Source of the DNA: UBA1413 sp964395045
GTDB taxonomy: Bacteria > Bacteroidota > Bacteroidia > Bacteroidales > Prolixibacteraceae
Length of the DNA: 23,345 nucleotides
Direction: 5' to 3'
Assembly: GCA_964395045.1 (NCBI GenBank)
Contig: CAYNBE010000033.1
Coordinates: 1 to 23,345, forward strand
This document shows positions 16,855 to 23,345 of the stretch, one piece after another; the stretch's first letter is position 1; every line of letters begins with the position of its first letter. The translations under genes and the position numbers were made by a program. Under the pieces are notes generated by a model. That model saw only the letters and a program-made list of their open reading frames with translations. It was not told the DNA's origin and did no database searches.

Positions 16855-17805
16855 TTATTGCAGAACAGAATTATATCCGAGGTATGATCTTTTTCCCTTT
16901 TCAGAATCTTCGATAAAAAACATGCAATCATCGCTGCTGAAAACAAACCTGGTTTCCACACACGCTTCCATCGGCATGAAATAACCGTAAAAGCAGTCCA
17001 GGAATCTGTCAAGAGTTCCTTCTTTGGCCATTTCTCCGGTTTTGCTATGACGGAAAGGCCCGATCCTGACAACAAACTTTTCAGGACAATTGGTTGCATG
17101 GTCGCCGCATACCAGGTTTTCACCCAAAACGGCATCACCAATCACTCCTGTATCTGGAAAGGACACATTCGGTTCAAAAACCGGCTCATTGATACATGTA
17201 AAAATCTCGGTATTTTCCTGCAGGATAAACTCAAGGCTCCTTGCTGCCAGCTCAGGGTTACCTGCAATCTTGTGTGCAAAGGGCAGAAGTTTTACCAGAG
17301 GTCCTTTATAAGCTGCCGGAAGGTCTTCGGGCAGATTCCAGAAATCAGGGATAAGGCCCATCAATAGTTGGGAAACCACACTTTTCAGGAGTTCATTTTC
17401 CTTGGCGCACCCTTTCACTCTTTGATAGAACATTTCATTTTCAACCGGCTGAAAAAAACTCCTGATTTCTTTTTCTTCGATTTTCAGTTTTTGAGAGTCT
17501 TTCGCCATTTCTTTTCCTGAAGTATAATCTTTTTCAATGTTGCTGTGAAAAAGCGCTTCGGGCAGGGTATCATATATCCCGTCCCGGTTCAGGTGTATGC
17601 AAACCTGCTGGTCTCCGGTTTCGAACCGCGAGACCTCGGCAAAACGAATATCTTTTCCCCATACTCTCTGAAGCTGACCATCGTTTGAGATGAGAAAATC
17701 TTTCAGGGAGTACCCCCCATCGAGCAACGCTGCCACGAGGGTTTCTGCTTTCAGGTCAATTGACAGCTGATTAATCAGAGCAGATATTTCTTCAAGGTTT
17801 TTCAA
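16855..17805 (-). CDS. tssG: Type VI secretion system baseplate protein TssG
   Basis: Partner of TssF in the baseplate wedge (canonical stoichiometry one TssG to two TssF). The 316 residues fit the family; recognition rests on position before tssK, size, and phrases such as YSLKDFLISNDG, SRFETGDQQVCIHLNRDGIYDTLPEALFH (an RFD-like 'h-h-G..G..P.' region) and RIGPFRHSKTGEM. The start appears to be TTG at 17805: no ATG occurs in frame before or shortly after, and a TAnnTTTG box sits 17 bases upstream, so the leader would be only about ten bases. First gene of the leftward unit tssG-tssK-tssE-tssF and perhaps the PKD and apbE genes. Sequence similarity among TssG proteins is low, hence slightly lower confidence. 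Confidence 0.82.
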   Translation of the reverse strand: MKNLEEISALINQLSIDLKAETLVAALLDGGYSLKDFLISNDGQLQRVWGKDIRFAEVSRFETGDQQVCIHLNRDGIYDTLPEALFHSNIEKDYTSGKEMAKDSQKLKIEEKEIRSFFQPVENEMFYQRVKGCAKENELLKSVVSQLLMGLIPDFWNLPEDLPAAYKGPLVKLLPFAHKIAGNPELAARSLEFILQENTEIFTCINEPVFEPNVSFPDTGVIGDAVLGENLVCGDHATNCPEKFVVRIGPFRHSKTGEMAKEGTLDRFLDCFYGYFMPMEACVETRFVFSSDDCMFFIEDSEKGKRSYLGYNSVLQ

Positions 17806-17822
17806 AATGCCCAGATTTATTA

Positions 17823-17830
17823 CAAAAATA
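17823..17830 (-). promoter_or_regulatory. Putative -7 promoter element of the leftward tssG operon
   Basis: Minus strand TATTTTTG, a full match to TAnnTTTG, 17 bases before the TTG start of tssG. It is the likely start of transcription of the baseplate unit. No convincing -33 box at the usual spacing. Confidence 0.45.
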
Positions 17831-18027
17831 AGAAATCCAACCGATTTTACGCTTTGATATATGTAATTGTTAGTATATCAATTGTCATGACTGAAACATG
17901 GGGGAGGATTTGATTTGTCTATGTCATTGTGTGGGCCGTAAAATATAAATGGGTTGAATTCCGGCGAGCGCATTCCCCGACGCTCTAAGGGGGGGGTAGC
18001 GAGCAAGACACTAAAAAGTCTTTGACG

Positions 18028-18059
18028 GAATCGCCTGCCCGACAGTCAGGCGGAGATTC
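18028..18059. repeat. REP-like imperfect palindrome
   Basis: Arms CGCCTG (18032-18037) and CAGGCG (18047-18052) flank a nine-base loop, and outer arms GAATC (18028-18032) and GATTC (18055-18059) extend the symmetry around a short GGA bulge. GC-rich palindromes of the CGCCTGCC..GGCAGGCG kind are scattered between genes in many Bacteroidota genomes; only this copy is clear here, with partial phrases at 18066-18078 and at the right edge. Confidence 0.5.
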
Positions 18060-18264
18060 GCTGCTGCCTGTGGCGGAGAGTTTCAATTTGTTAATGTCCA
18101 TTTTTACATATCAGGAAGTAAGCTATGGTTCATAAGCGCATGAAATTGAATCGTCACTCCGGTCTGTTGACAGAATCTCCGACATCGGGCTGGACCCATA
18201 GGTAAAATGTTTTTGTCAATTAATTTCTATTTGAAAAAAAGATCATAACTTTAAGCAACAAATA

Positions 18265-20787
18265 ATGGAAAACAATTCCGCCATGGCTGACGATTTAAAT
18301 ATTCATTTGTCGGATGAGATGAAAAGGGCAATCAACATCGCCCAGTCGCTGGCAAAGGAATACTCGCACGAGAAAATCACACCTTCACACCTCTTGAAGG
18401 CCTTGTTTCACAAAGATATCGGTCTGACAAGTTTTCTCCTTTCTCTCGACAAGGATGTTTATTATCTCGAAGAGTGGGCTGAAGTTAGAATGGAATTAGC
18501 AACCAAATCTTCAAGGGCCGGAGATCATCCCACGGGGGATGACATGTTTCAGGCGGTATTACGGGAGGCTGACCACATCCGGATCAAACTCTCAAAAGAT
18601 GAAATTGACCCTTATTGTACCCTTGCGGCTATCTGCATGCCGGGGGTTGGCTTTACCTATGAACAGCTGAAATCATTTACACTCACCCAGCAGGAGGTTA
18701 TGGATGCGATTACCTCCAAAACCGAATTACAGAATGTAATCGGGGCATCAGTTGGATCGGCAGGAACCTCCGGAAAAGAGAAGAAAGCGGGTACCAACTC
18801 CCTTTTGAAGTTTTGCATTGATAAAAACGAACTGGCCATTCAGAAAAAATTGGATCCGGTTGTCGGGCGCGACAGTGAATTGAGGTCGATTGCCGAAATT
18901 CTCGGACGAAGGTCCAAATCAAACGTGCTGATTATCGGAGACGCAGGGGTAGGTAAAACTGCTCTTGTGAACGGATTTACCCAGATGGTTTCCGAAGGAA
19001 AAGTTCCTGATAATCTTAAGGCTGCCAGGATATTTGAACTGGATTACGGTTCGCTGATTGCCGGAGCCTCCTACAAGGGAGAGGTCGAAGACCGGCTGAA
19101 AAACATCATCAGAGAGATCCAGCAGTTTGACAAAGCCATCCTCTTTGTCGATGAAGTCCATATGCTGCTCGATCAGCAGGGAGGTACAGCTGGTGCTGTT
19201 AACCTGCTGAAGCCTGAACTCTCAAGGGGAAACCTCACCATAATCGGAACAACCTCGATCGACAATTATACCAAATTTATCGAAACAGATGAAGCTTTCA
19301 ACAGGCAGTTCGAGCTTGTCAGGATTGAGGAACCAGATGAGAAAAAAGCCCTGCGGATGATAAAAGAGATTATTCCGGCTTATGAAAACCACCATCAGCT
19401 GAAAGTGGGCGAAGATGTCATCGCTGAAGCCATCAGGCTGTCGAAACGTTTTCTCAAGGAACGTTCGCTGCCCGACTCTGCCATCGACCTGATCGACCAT
19501 GCCATGTCAGGACTCAGGCTCATGAGCGATATCTCTTCCTCCAGGATCGACGAGCTGGAACAACAGCTCTTACTGATGAAACCCGAAGGGGAGGAAAATT
19601 CCCGTTTCGATGAGCTGGAATGGTTTTACAACGACCTGAAAAACCAGATATCACCCATCCTGTTTTCGAAAATAAATGATGAAGAGACCGTTGCACAATT
19701 CAACTCTTCAACTGAAATTTTTGATACCTGCCTGAAGGTGCTCCATAGCCTGAAAGAACAGGCCGGCACCAAAATCGAAGCTCTTGATAAATCGGATATC
19801 GGGGCTATCGTTTCAGGGCGTACGGGTATCCCGCTGGGAAAAGTTCAAAGCAAGGAGAGAGACCGGCTGCTCAATATCGAACAACATCTGAAGAGAAGGG
19901 TTGTAGGACAGGATCATGCGCTGAAATGCATAGCCGAGGCAATTCTCGAATCACGTTCGGGCCTGAATAAAGCGGGACAACCCATCGGATCATTCTTTTT
20001 CCTCGGCCCGACCGGAACAGGCAAAACCGAACTTGCCAAGTCCCTGGCTGAGTTTCTGTTCCAGGATGAGACATTTCTGACCCGTTTCGATATGTCGGAA
20101 TTCAAAGAGGAACATTCGGCTGCACTCCTGTACGGAGCGCCTCCGGGATATGTCGGGTACGAGGAAGGAGGATTGCTGGTGAACAAAATCAGGCAGAAAC
20201 CTTATTCAGTTGTTTTGTTCGACGAAATTGAAAAGGCACATAGTTCTGTTTTTGATATTTTCCTTCAGATTCTCGATGAAGGAAAACTACACGACAGGCT
20301 GGGAAAAGAGGGGGATTTTTCAAACGCAATCATCTTGTTTACCTCCAACATCGGTAGCCAGTTCATCGTTGAATCGTTTGAAAAGGGGGAGATACCACCC
20401 TCCGACAAGCTAATGGAAATTATGAGCAACTATTTTAGACCTGAATTCCTTGGCAGGTTAACGGAAATTGTTCCCTTTGCACCCATCAGCCGTGAAAATG
20501 TGGTCAAGATATTCGATATCCACATGAAAGGATTATATAAATCGCTGAAGGATAAAGGGATTGCTCTTGTTCTGGAAGACAATGTCAAGGAAAAACTGGC
20601 GCTATCAGGTTTCACGCCCAAATACGGGGCCAGACCTATTGTCGGTACTATCAGAAGCCAGTTGAGAAGGCCGCTGTCAAAACTGATCATCGCCGGAGAG
20701 ATCCGCCGCGGATCGGAAGTCAGGCTGACAATGGGTGAAAACGGGGAGATCGTCTGGAATACCGGTGGTATTCAGACTGCAGGATAA
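18265..20787 (+). CDS. tssH: Type VI secretion AAA+ ATPase ClpV (TssH)
   Basis: Hexameric unfoldase that disassembles contracted TssBC sheaths so they can be reused. 840 residues: Clp N domain (about 14-155), first AAA+ domain with Walker A GDAGVGKT (225-232), Walker B ILFVDEVH (292-299) and arginine finger region FNRQFE (345-350); a coiled middle segment (about 425-505); second AAA+ domain with Walker A GPTGTGKT (581-588), Walker B LFDEIEKAH (651-659), RPEFLGRL (725-732) and sensor 2 GARP (788-791). The middle segment is shorter than in ClpB, consistent with ClpV rather than the disaggregase, and the neighbours tssB and tssC confirm it. ATG 18265; ATG 18283 is an alternative. First gene of the rightward unit. 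Confidence 0.95.
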   Translation: MENNSAMADDLNIHLSDEMKRAINIAQSLAKEYSHEKITPSHLLKALFHKDIGLTSFLLSLDKDVYYLEEWAEVRMELATKSSRAGDHPTGDDMFQAVLREADHIRIKLSKDEIDPYCTLAAICMPGVGFTYEQLKSFTLTQQEVMDAITSKTELQNVIGASVGSAGTSGKEKKAGTNSLLKFCIDKNELAIQKKLDPVVGRDSELRSIAEILGRRSKSNVLIIGDAGVGKTALVNGFTQMVSEGKVPDNLKAARIFELDYGSLIAGASYKGEVEDRLKNIIREIQQFDKAILFVDEVHMLLDQQGGTAGAVNLLKPELSRGNLTIIGTTSIDNYTKFIETDEAFNRQFELVRIEEPDEKKALRMIKEIIPAYENHHQLKVGEDVIAEAIRLSKRFLKERSLPDSAIDLIDHAMSGLRLMSDISSSRIDELEQQLLLMKPEGEENSRFDELEWFYNDLKNQISPILFSKINDEETVAQFNSSTEIFDTCLKVLHSLKEQAGTKIEALDKSDIGAIVSGRTGIPLGKVQSKERDRLLNIEQHLKRRVVGQDHALKCIAEAILESRSGLNKAGQPIGSFFFLGPTGTGKTELAKSLAEFLFQDETFLTRFDMSEFKEEHSAALLYGAPPGYVGYEEGGLLVNKIRQKPYSVVLFDEIEKAHSSVFDIFLQILDEGKLHDRLGKEGDFSNAIILFTSNIGSQFIVESFEKGEIPPSDKLMEIMSNYFRPEFLGRLTEIVPFAPISRENVVKIFDIHMKGLYKSLKDKGIALVLEDNVKEKLALSGFTPKYGARPIVGTIRSQLRRPLSKLIIAGEIRRGSEVRLTMGENGEIVWNTGGIQTAG

Positions 20788-20840
20788 TTATTCTAAATAA
20801 TAAACAAACATTAATTTCATCTAATATTAAATAATACGAT

Positions 20841-21284
20841 ATGGAAACTTATGGAATAGGTGGTACCGAAGTAAAGGGCGATGCCAGTGAAGCTGTTGCT
20901 GACATCCCGCAGAACCGGACACTGATGATTGAGAAACTGACCGCGGAGCCGCCGGTAAAACCTCAGATTGTAGAAGGACTGACTACTATTGACGATGTTT
21001 TTAACCATTTCAAGCCTTCGGTAGACGTTGAATTTGAAGATGCAGAAGGGAGATCAAAGGAGGAACAGCTATCCTTCCGAAGTCTGGCTGATTTTGGGAC
21101 AAAAGGGATTGTTGCACAAAGCAAATTTCTTCAGGATCTTACCATGCAAAAGGATCAGTATCTGAAAATCATCAAGCAGCTCAAGAGCAATAAATTACTC
21201 CGGAAAGCCCTTGAGAATCCTGAATCACGGCAGGCAGTCCTGAATGCAATTTATGCAATGAGCAAGGAAATTGAACAGGCTTAG
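20841..21284 (+). CDS. tssB: Type VI secretion sheath small subunit TssB (VipA-like)
   Basis: Small subunit of the contractile sheath, which interlocks with TssC. 147 residues; after a variable N terminus the ADIPQNRTLMIEKL and TTIDDVFNHFKPSVDVEFEDAEG phrases match the TssB core ('L...L..F.P..d.ef...g....e...f..l.DF'), and FRSLADFGTKGIV (about 77-89) is the conserved 'l.DF.p..i' segment. The C-terminal helix (KLLRKALENPESRQAVL) resembles the 'r.L.....d......l' end of the family. ATG at 20841, 53 bases after tssH, 25 bases before tssC; an A/T-rich leader without a clear Shine-Dalgarno site. Confidence 0.93.
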   Translation: METYGIGGTEVKGDASEAVADIPQNRTLMIEKLTAEPPVKPQIVEGLTTIDDVFNHFKPSVDVEFEDAEGRSKEEQLSFRSLADFGTKGIVAQSKFLQDLTMQKDQYLKIIKQLKSNKLLRKALENPESRQAVLNAIYAMSKEIEQA

Positions 21285-21309
21285 TTGGTAACAATAAATC
21301 TCGGTAATC

Positions 21310-22698
21310 ATGGCACTACAAGAAAAATCAAGGCAAAACATAGAACAATACAGGGAAAAGGTGGCTGAGAAAATCGGAGAAGTGGCAAAACCCGATGAAC
21401 TGCTGGCCACCTCCTTAGCACAGCTTTCCAAAGTCGGTGGGTTCGACCTGCTGGAATCCTCGTTCGACGGGGTTCAGAACCTGAATCCCGAAAGAAAGGC
21501 CAGAAAAAAGATATTTCTGGCTGAAGCCGACCGGAAAAAAGAGAGGGAAAATCTGAAAAAGACACTCGAACTCTGGGCAGCTGTTCTCAATTCGTCTGAA
21601 AACATATCGGAAATGATCGAAAACTGCGAGGCAAATGCTGAAATTGCAGAAAAGACATTGAATGAGAACCTGAACAAAGCAGTGGAAGCCACGCGTGAGC
21701 TTGAGAAATCCTATCGTACGGTTGCTCTCTTTTTCAAAAATACAGGATTGGCAAAAATTAAAAACGTTTCATTTATGAATGCCGATCTGGAGCAGTTGAA
21801 AGACCTGGACGATACCCGTTTCATCGATTCGGTCAGGGAAGAACTTGTTCAGAAATACGACCGGCTCGATTTACGGGAAAATTACAGCCTGCTTGTTGTC
21901 CCCGGTTATCTGGGATCAAACAAGGTCGTGGAAAAATGGGCAAAAATTGCCAATGAGAATAAAGTGATGCTGATCACCGACTTTGAACATCTCGATACCC
22001 CCGATGATGTGATGGAACTGTTCGAAGCCAGTAATCTCACGGGAGGAGATATCTACCGTTCGAATGTGATGATGACCTGTAACTGGCTTGTTGGCCGCGA
22101 CAGATTTGCGGAAATTGGTGAGGAAGAAGCGCTCTATGTCCCGCCTTCAGGAGCCTTGGCCGGTAATATTTATCAAACCCTGATGTCGCAGGTGGCAGCC
22201 GGTAAAAAGCACGGAAGCCTCAGTGAGATCGACGGGGTGAAATTCGATCTGAAAAAGAGCGAAATTGCAAACCTTGAAAAGCTGGGATTGATCCCCATGG
22301 TGAATGAATACGGAAAAGTGATGGCCTTTTCGGCCAAAACGCTGTTTAATGGCGATAACCTTGGCCTGCAAACCTACTCGGTTGTCAGGGTATTTGATTA
22401 TGTGACCAAAGTACTGATGGATTTTCTCAACCGCCGCGCTTTTGAAAATTTCAATGTAAAAACAAGAAAAGAACTCCTGAGCCAGATTACCAGGTTCCTG
22501 GACGATATCACCGGCCCGGGAAAGCTCATTGAGAAGTTCTCAGTAAAACGGTTTGAGCAGGATCCGGTACAGAAAGACCGCATTTACCTCGATATCCACA
22601 TGACACCCTATTTCCCTGCCAAGAACTTTATGATCAAGATGGACGGACAAAAGGGAGACGACGGGAACGAATGGGATACCGAATATGCACAAAATTAA
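21310..22698 (+). CDS. tssC: Type VI secretion sheath large subunit TssC (VipB-like)
   Basis: Large sheath subunit; with TssB it forms the tubular sheath whose contraction drives the Hcp tube outwards. 462 residues, usual for the Bacteroidota form and a little shorter than proteobacterial TssC (about 490). The N-terminal part is charged and helical (about 1-130), as in the sheath handshake region; the conserved core includes YSLLVVPGYLG (near 195), VMLITDFEHLDTPDD, MMTCNWLVGRDRFAEIGEEEALYVPPSGALAG and LFNGDNLGLQTYSVVRVFDYV. The C-terminal stretch HMTPYFPAKNFMIKMDGQ corresponds to the strand that pairs with neighbours in the sheath. ATG at 21310. Confidence 0.94.
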   Translation: MALQEKSRQNIEQYREKVAEKIGEVAKPDELLATSLAQLSKVGGFDLLESSFDGVQNLNPERKARKKIFLAEADRKKERENLKKTLELWAAVLNSSENISEMIENCEANAEIAEKTLNENLNKAVEATRELEKSYRTVALFFKNTGLAKIKNVSFMNADLEQLKDLDDTRFIDSVREELVQKYDRLDLRENYSLLVVPGYLGSNKVVEKWAKIANENKVMLITDFEHLDTPDDVMELFEASNLTGGDIYRSNVMMTCNWLVGRDRFAEIGEEEALYVPPSGALAGNIYQTLMSQVAAGKKHGSLSEIDGVKFDLKKSEIANLEKLGLIPMVNEYGKVMAFSAKTLFNGDNLGLQTYSVVRVFDYVTKVLMDFLNRRAFENFNVKTRKELLSQITRFLDDITGPGKLIEKFSVKRFEQDPVQKDRIYLDIHMTPYFPAKNFMIKMDGQKGDDGNEWDTEYAQN

Positions 22699-22740
22699 CG
22701 GGTCATTGCCCGGTAAACAATAAAACTAACAATTACAATT

Positions 22741-23130
22741 ATGTCGTTTAAAGCAAAATTTGAAATTGACGGAAAGGAGTACAGGGTTGTAAACTGTGAC
22801 TACAGCCTGAAGCAATTTATCGATGACACGGGCCGGCCTTCATCGACAGTAAGGGCTGGCACCATCAATGTAACTGTCGAGTCGACCGACGACACTACCC
22901 TGTTTGAATGGATGTGCGACAGCTATGCCCGGAAAGACGGAAAAATTACCTTCAACAAGCGGGATGAAGATGCCAAAATGAAGGAACTTGAGTTCAAGGA
23001 GGCATATATGGTCTACTATAAGGAGTATTTCGACAACGTCGGTCCCGGTGCAATGATGGAGACATTTTCCTTGTCAGCCCATTCCATCAAAATGGGAAAT
23101 GGCGAGCTTGAAAATGAGTGGGTCATGTAG
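22741..23130 (+). CDS. tssD: Type VI secretion tube protein TssD (Hcp)
   Basis: Forms hexameric rings that stack into the inner tube and can carry effectors. 129 residues, the small Bacteroidota TssD type. Visible: MSFKAKFEIDGKEYRVVNCDYSL at the start, the RPSSTVRAGTINVTVEST strand pair typical of these proteins, EFKEAYMVYYKEYFDNVG, and a closing MMETFSLSAHSIKMGNGELEN. ATG at 22741, 42 bases after tssC. A hairpin without a T tract follows 33 bases after the stop. Products of this gene are normally among the most abundant of the system. Confidence 0.93.
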   Translation: MSFKAKFEIDGKEYRVVNCDYSLKQFIDDTGRPSSTVRAGTINVTVESTDDTTLFEWMCDSYARKDGKITFNKRDEDAKMKELEFKEAYMVYYKEYFDNVGPGAMMETFSLSAHSIKMGNGELENEWVM

Positions 23131-23163
23131 TTGTGCCTGATTTGACAGATAAAGACTGTAACC

Positions 23164-23178
23164 CCGGGTTCAACCCGG
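23164..23178 (+). terminator. Hairpin after tssD, weak or no terminator
   Basis: CCGGG-TTCAA-CCCGG (arms could extend to CCGGGTT/AACCCGG with a minimal loop). The core is almost the same as in the strong terminator at 2458-2484 but there is no T tract after it. It may protect the tssD transcript end or end transcription weakly. Confidence 0.35.
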
Positions 23179-23303
23179 ACATAATGGCAGCAGGTTTCAT
23201 CACGGCAGTGCCTGCATTATAAGCTGTATTCCTGTGAGCGATTCATGGGCTATATATTTTTATTTCATTTTTTTGTTATATTAAGCTCTTTTAGAAACAT
23301 TCT

Positions 23304-23345
23304 ATGGAAACAGATGCCTATCTGCCCTGCCTTTCGCCTGCCAGC
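23304..23345 (+). CDS. Possible start of a further gene, cut by the window edge
   Basis: ATG 23304 opens 14 codons (METDAYLPC...) to the end without a stop, preceded by a long AT-rich stretch that could hold a promoter. The bases after the ATG (CTGCCCTGCC...CGCCTGCC) look as much like the REP-type GC-rich repeats of this phylum as like coding sequence, so this is only a possibility. No family can be named. Confidence 0.2.
   Translation, partial: METDAYLPCLSPAS

Larger units (their letters stand above)
17806..18264. other. 459-base divergent intergenic region between the two T6SS units
   Basis: Contains no open frame that I would call a gene. It holds the leftward promoter box at 17823-17830, an inverted repeat GAGCG/CGCTC (17966-17970 with 17981-17985), a run of eight G at 17989-17996, a short AAGAC/GTCTT repeat (18005-18023), a REP-like palindrome (18028-18059) with a related GGCGGAGA phrase just after it, and an AT-rich stretch ahead of tssH with TAACTTTA (18246-18253), one base off the -7 consensus and 11 bases before the ATG. 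Control of both operons probably resides here. Confidence 0.6.

Noticed and set aside
18265..20787. ClpB disaggregase instead of ClpV
   Set aside because: The coiled middle segment is shorter than ClpB's and the gene directly precedes tssB, tssC and tssD, so ClpV fits better.

Overview
The window looks like chromosomal DNA from a member of the Bacteroidota. Evidence: the subtype of type VI secretion system (T6SS) genes, PKD-repeat surface protein architecture, a small membrane protein typically seen next to apbE in this phylum, A-rich leaders with few Shine-Dalgarno sites, and several TAnnTTTG (-7 type) promoter elements directly before gene starts. I cannot place it to genus. Base composition is moderate and I see no sharp change that would mark an island. 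No tRNA, rRNA, CRISPR array or insertion sequence was recognised.

Positions 1-9000 hold mostly household genes in short units: a nitroreductase (+) convergent with a monofunctional proline dehydrogenase (-); an OmpH/Skp-like envelope chaperone (+) ended by a clear intrinsic terminator; a family 2 glycosyltransferase (+) whose stop codon touches the stop codon of a lone L-arabinose isomerase (-); a leftward cluster of a small membrane protein, an acylphosphatase and a group II PLP-dependent aromatic amino acid decarboxylase; and a small single-span protein (+) convergent with apbE (-).

Positions about 9000-23130 hold two divergent transcription units of a Bacteroidota-type T6SS (subtype iii). 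Leftward: tssG, tssK, tssE, tssF (baseplate and adaptor), then a 1452-residue secreted protein with 11 PKD domains and a C-terminal domain that reads as a seven-bladed beta-propeller, then apbE (FAD:protein FMN transferase lipoprotein). Rightward: tssH (clpV ATPase), tssB and tssC (contractile sheath), tssD (Hcp tube). The units are separated by a 459-base region containing a G8 tract, several inverted repeats and a REP-like palindrome. The products would form the cytoplasmic contractile machine: Hcp tube inside a TssBC sheath on a TssEFGK baseplate, recycled by ClpV. No VgrG spike, effector or membrane-complex gene (TssJLM, or the TssN-R set known for this subtype) is visible here; they may lie past the right edge or elsewhere.

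The most unusual element is the PKD/beta-propeller protein, which follows tssF by 54 bases on the same strand. It has a Sec signal peptide and so would sit outside the cytoplasm. It could be an envelope or surface partner of the T6SS, or an adhesin that merely shares the neighbourhood.
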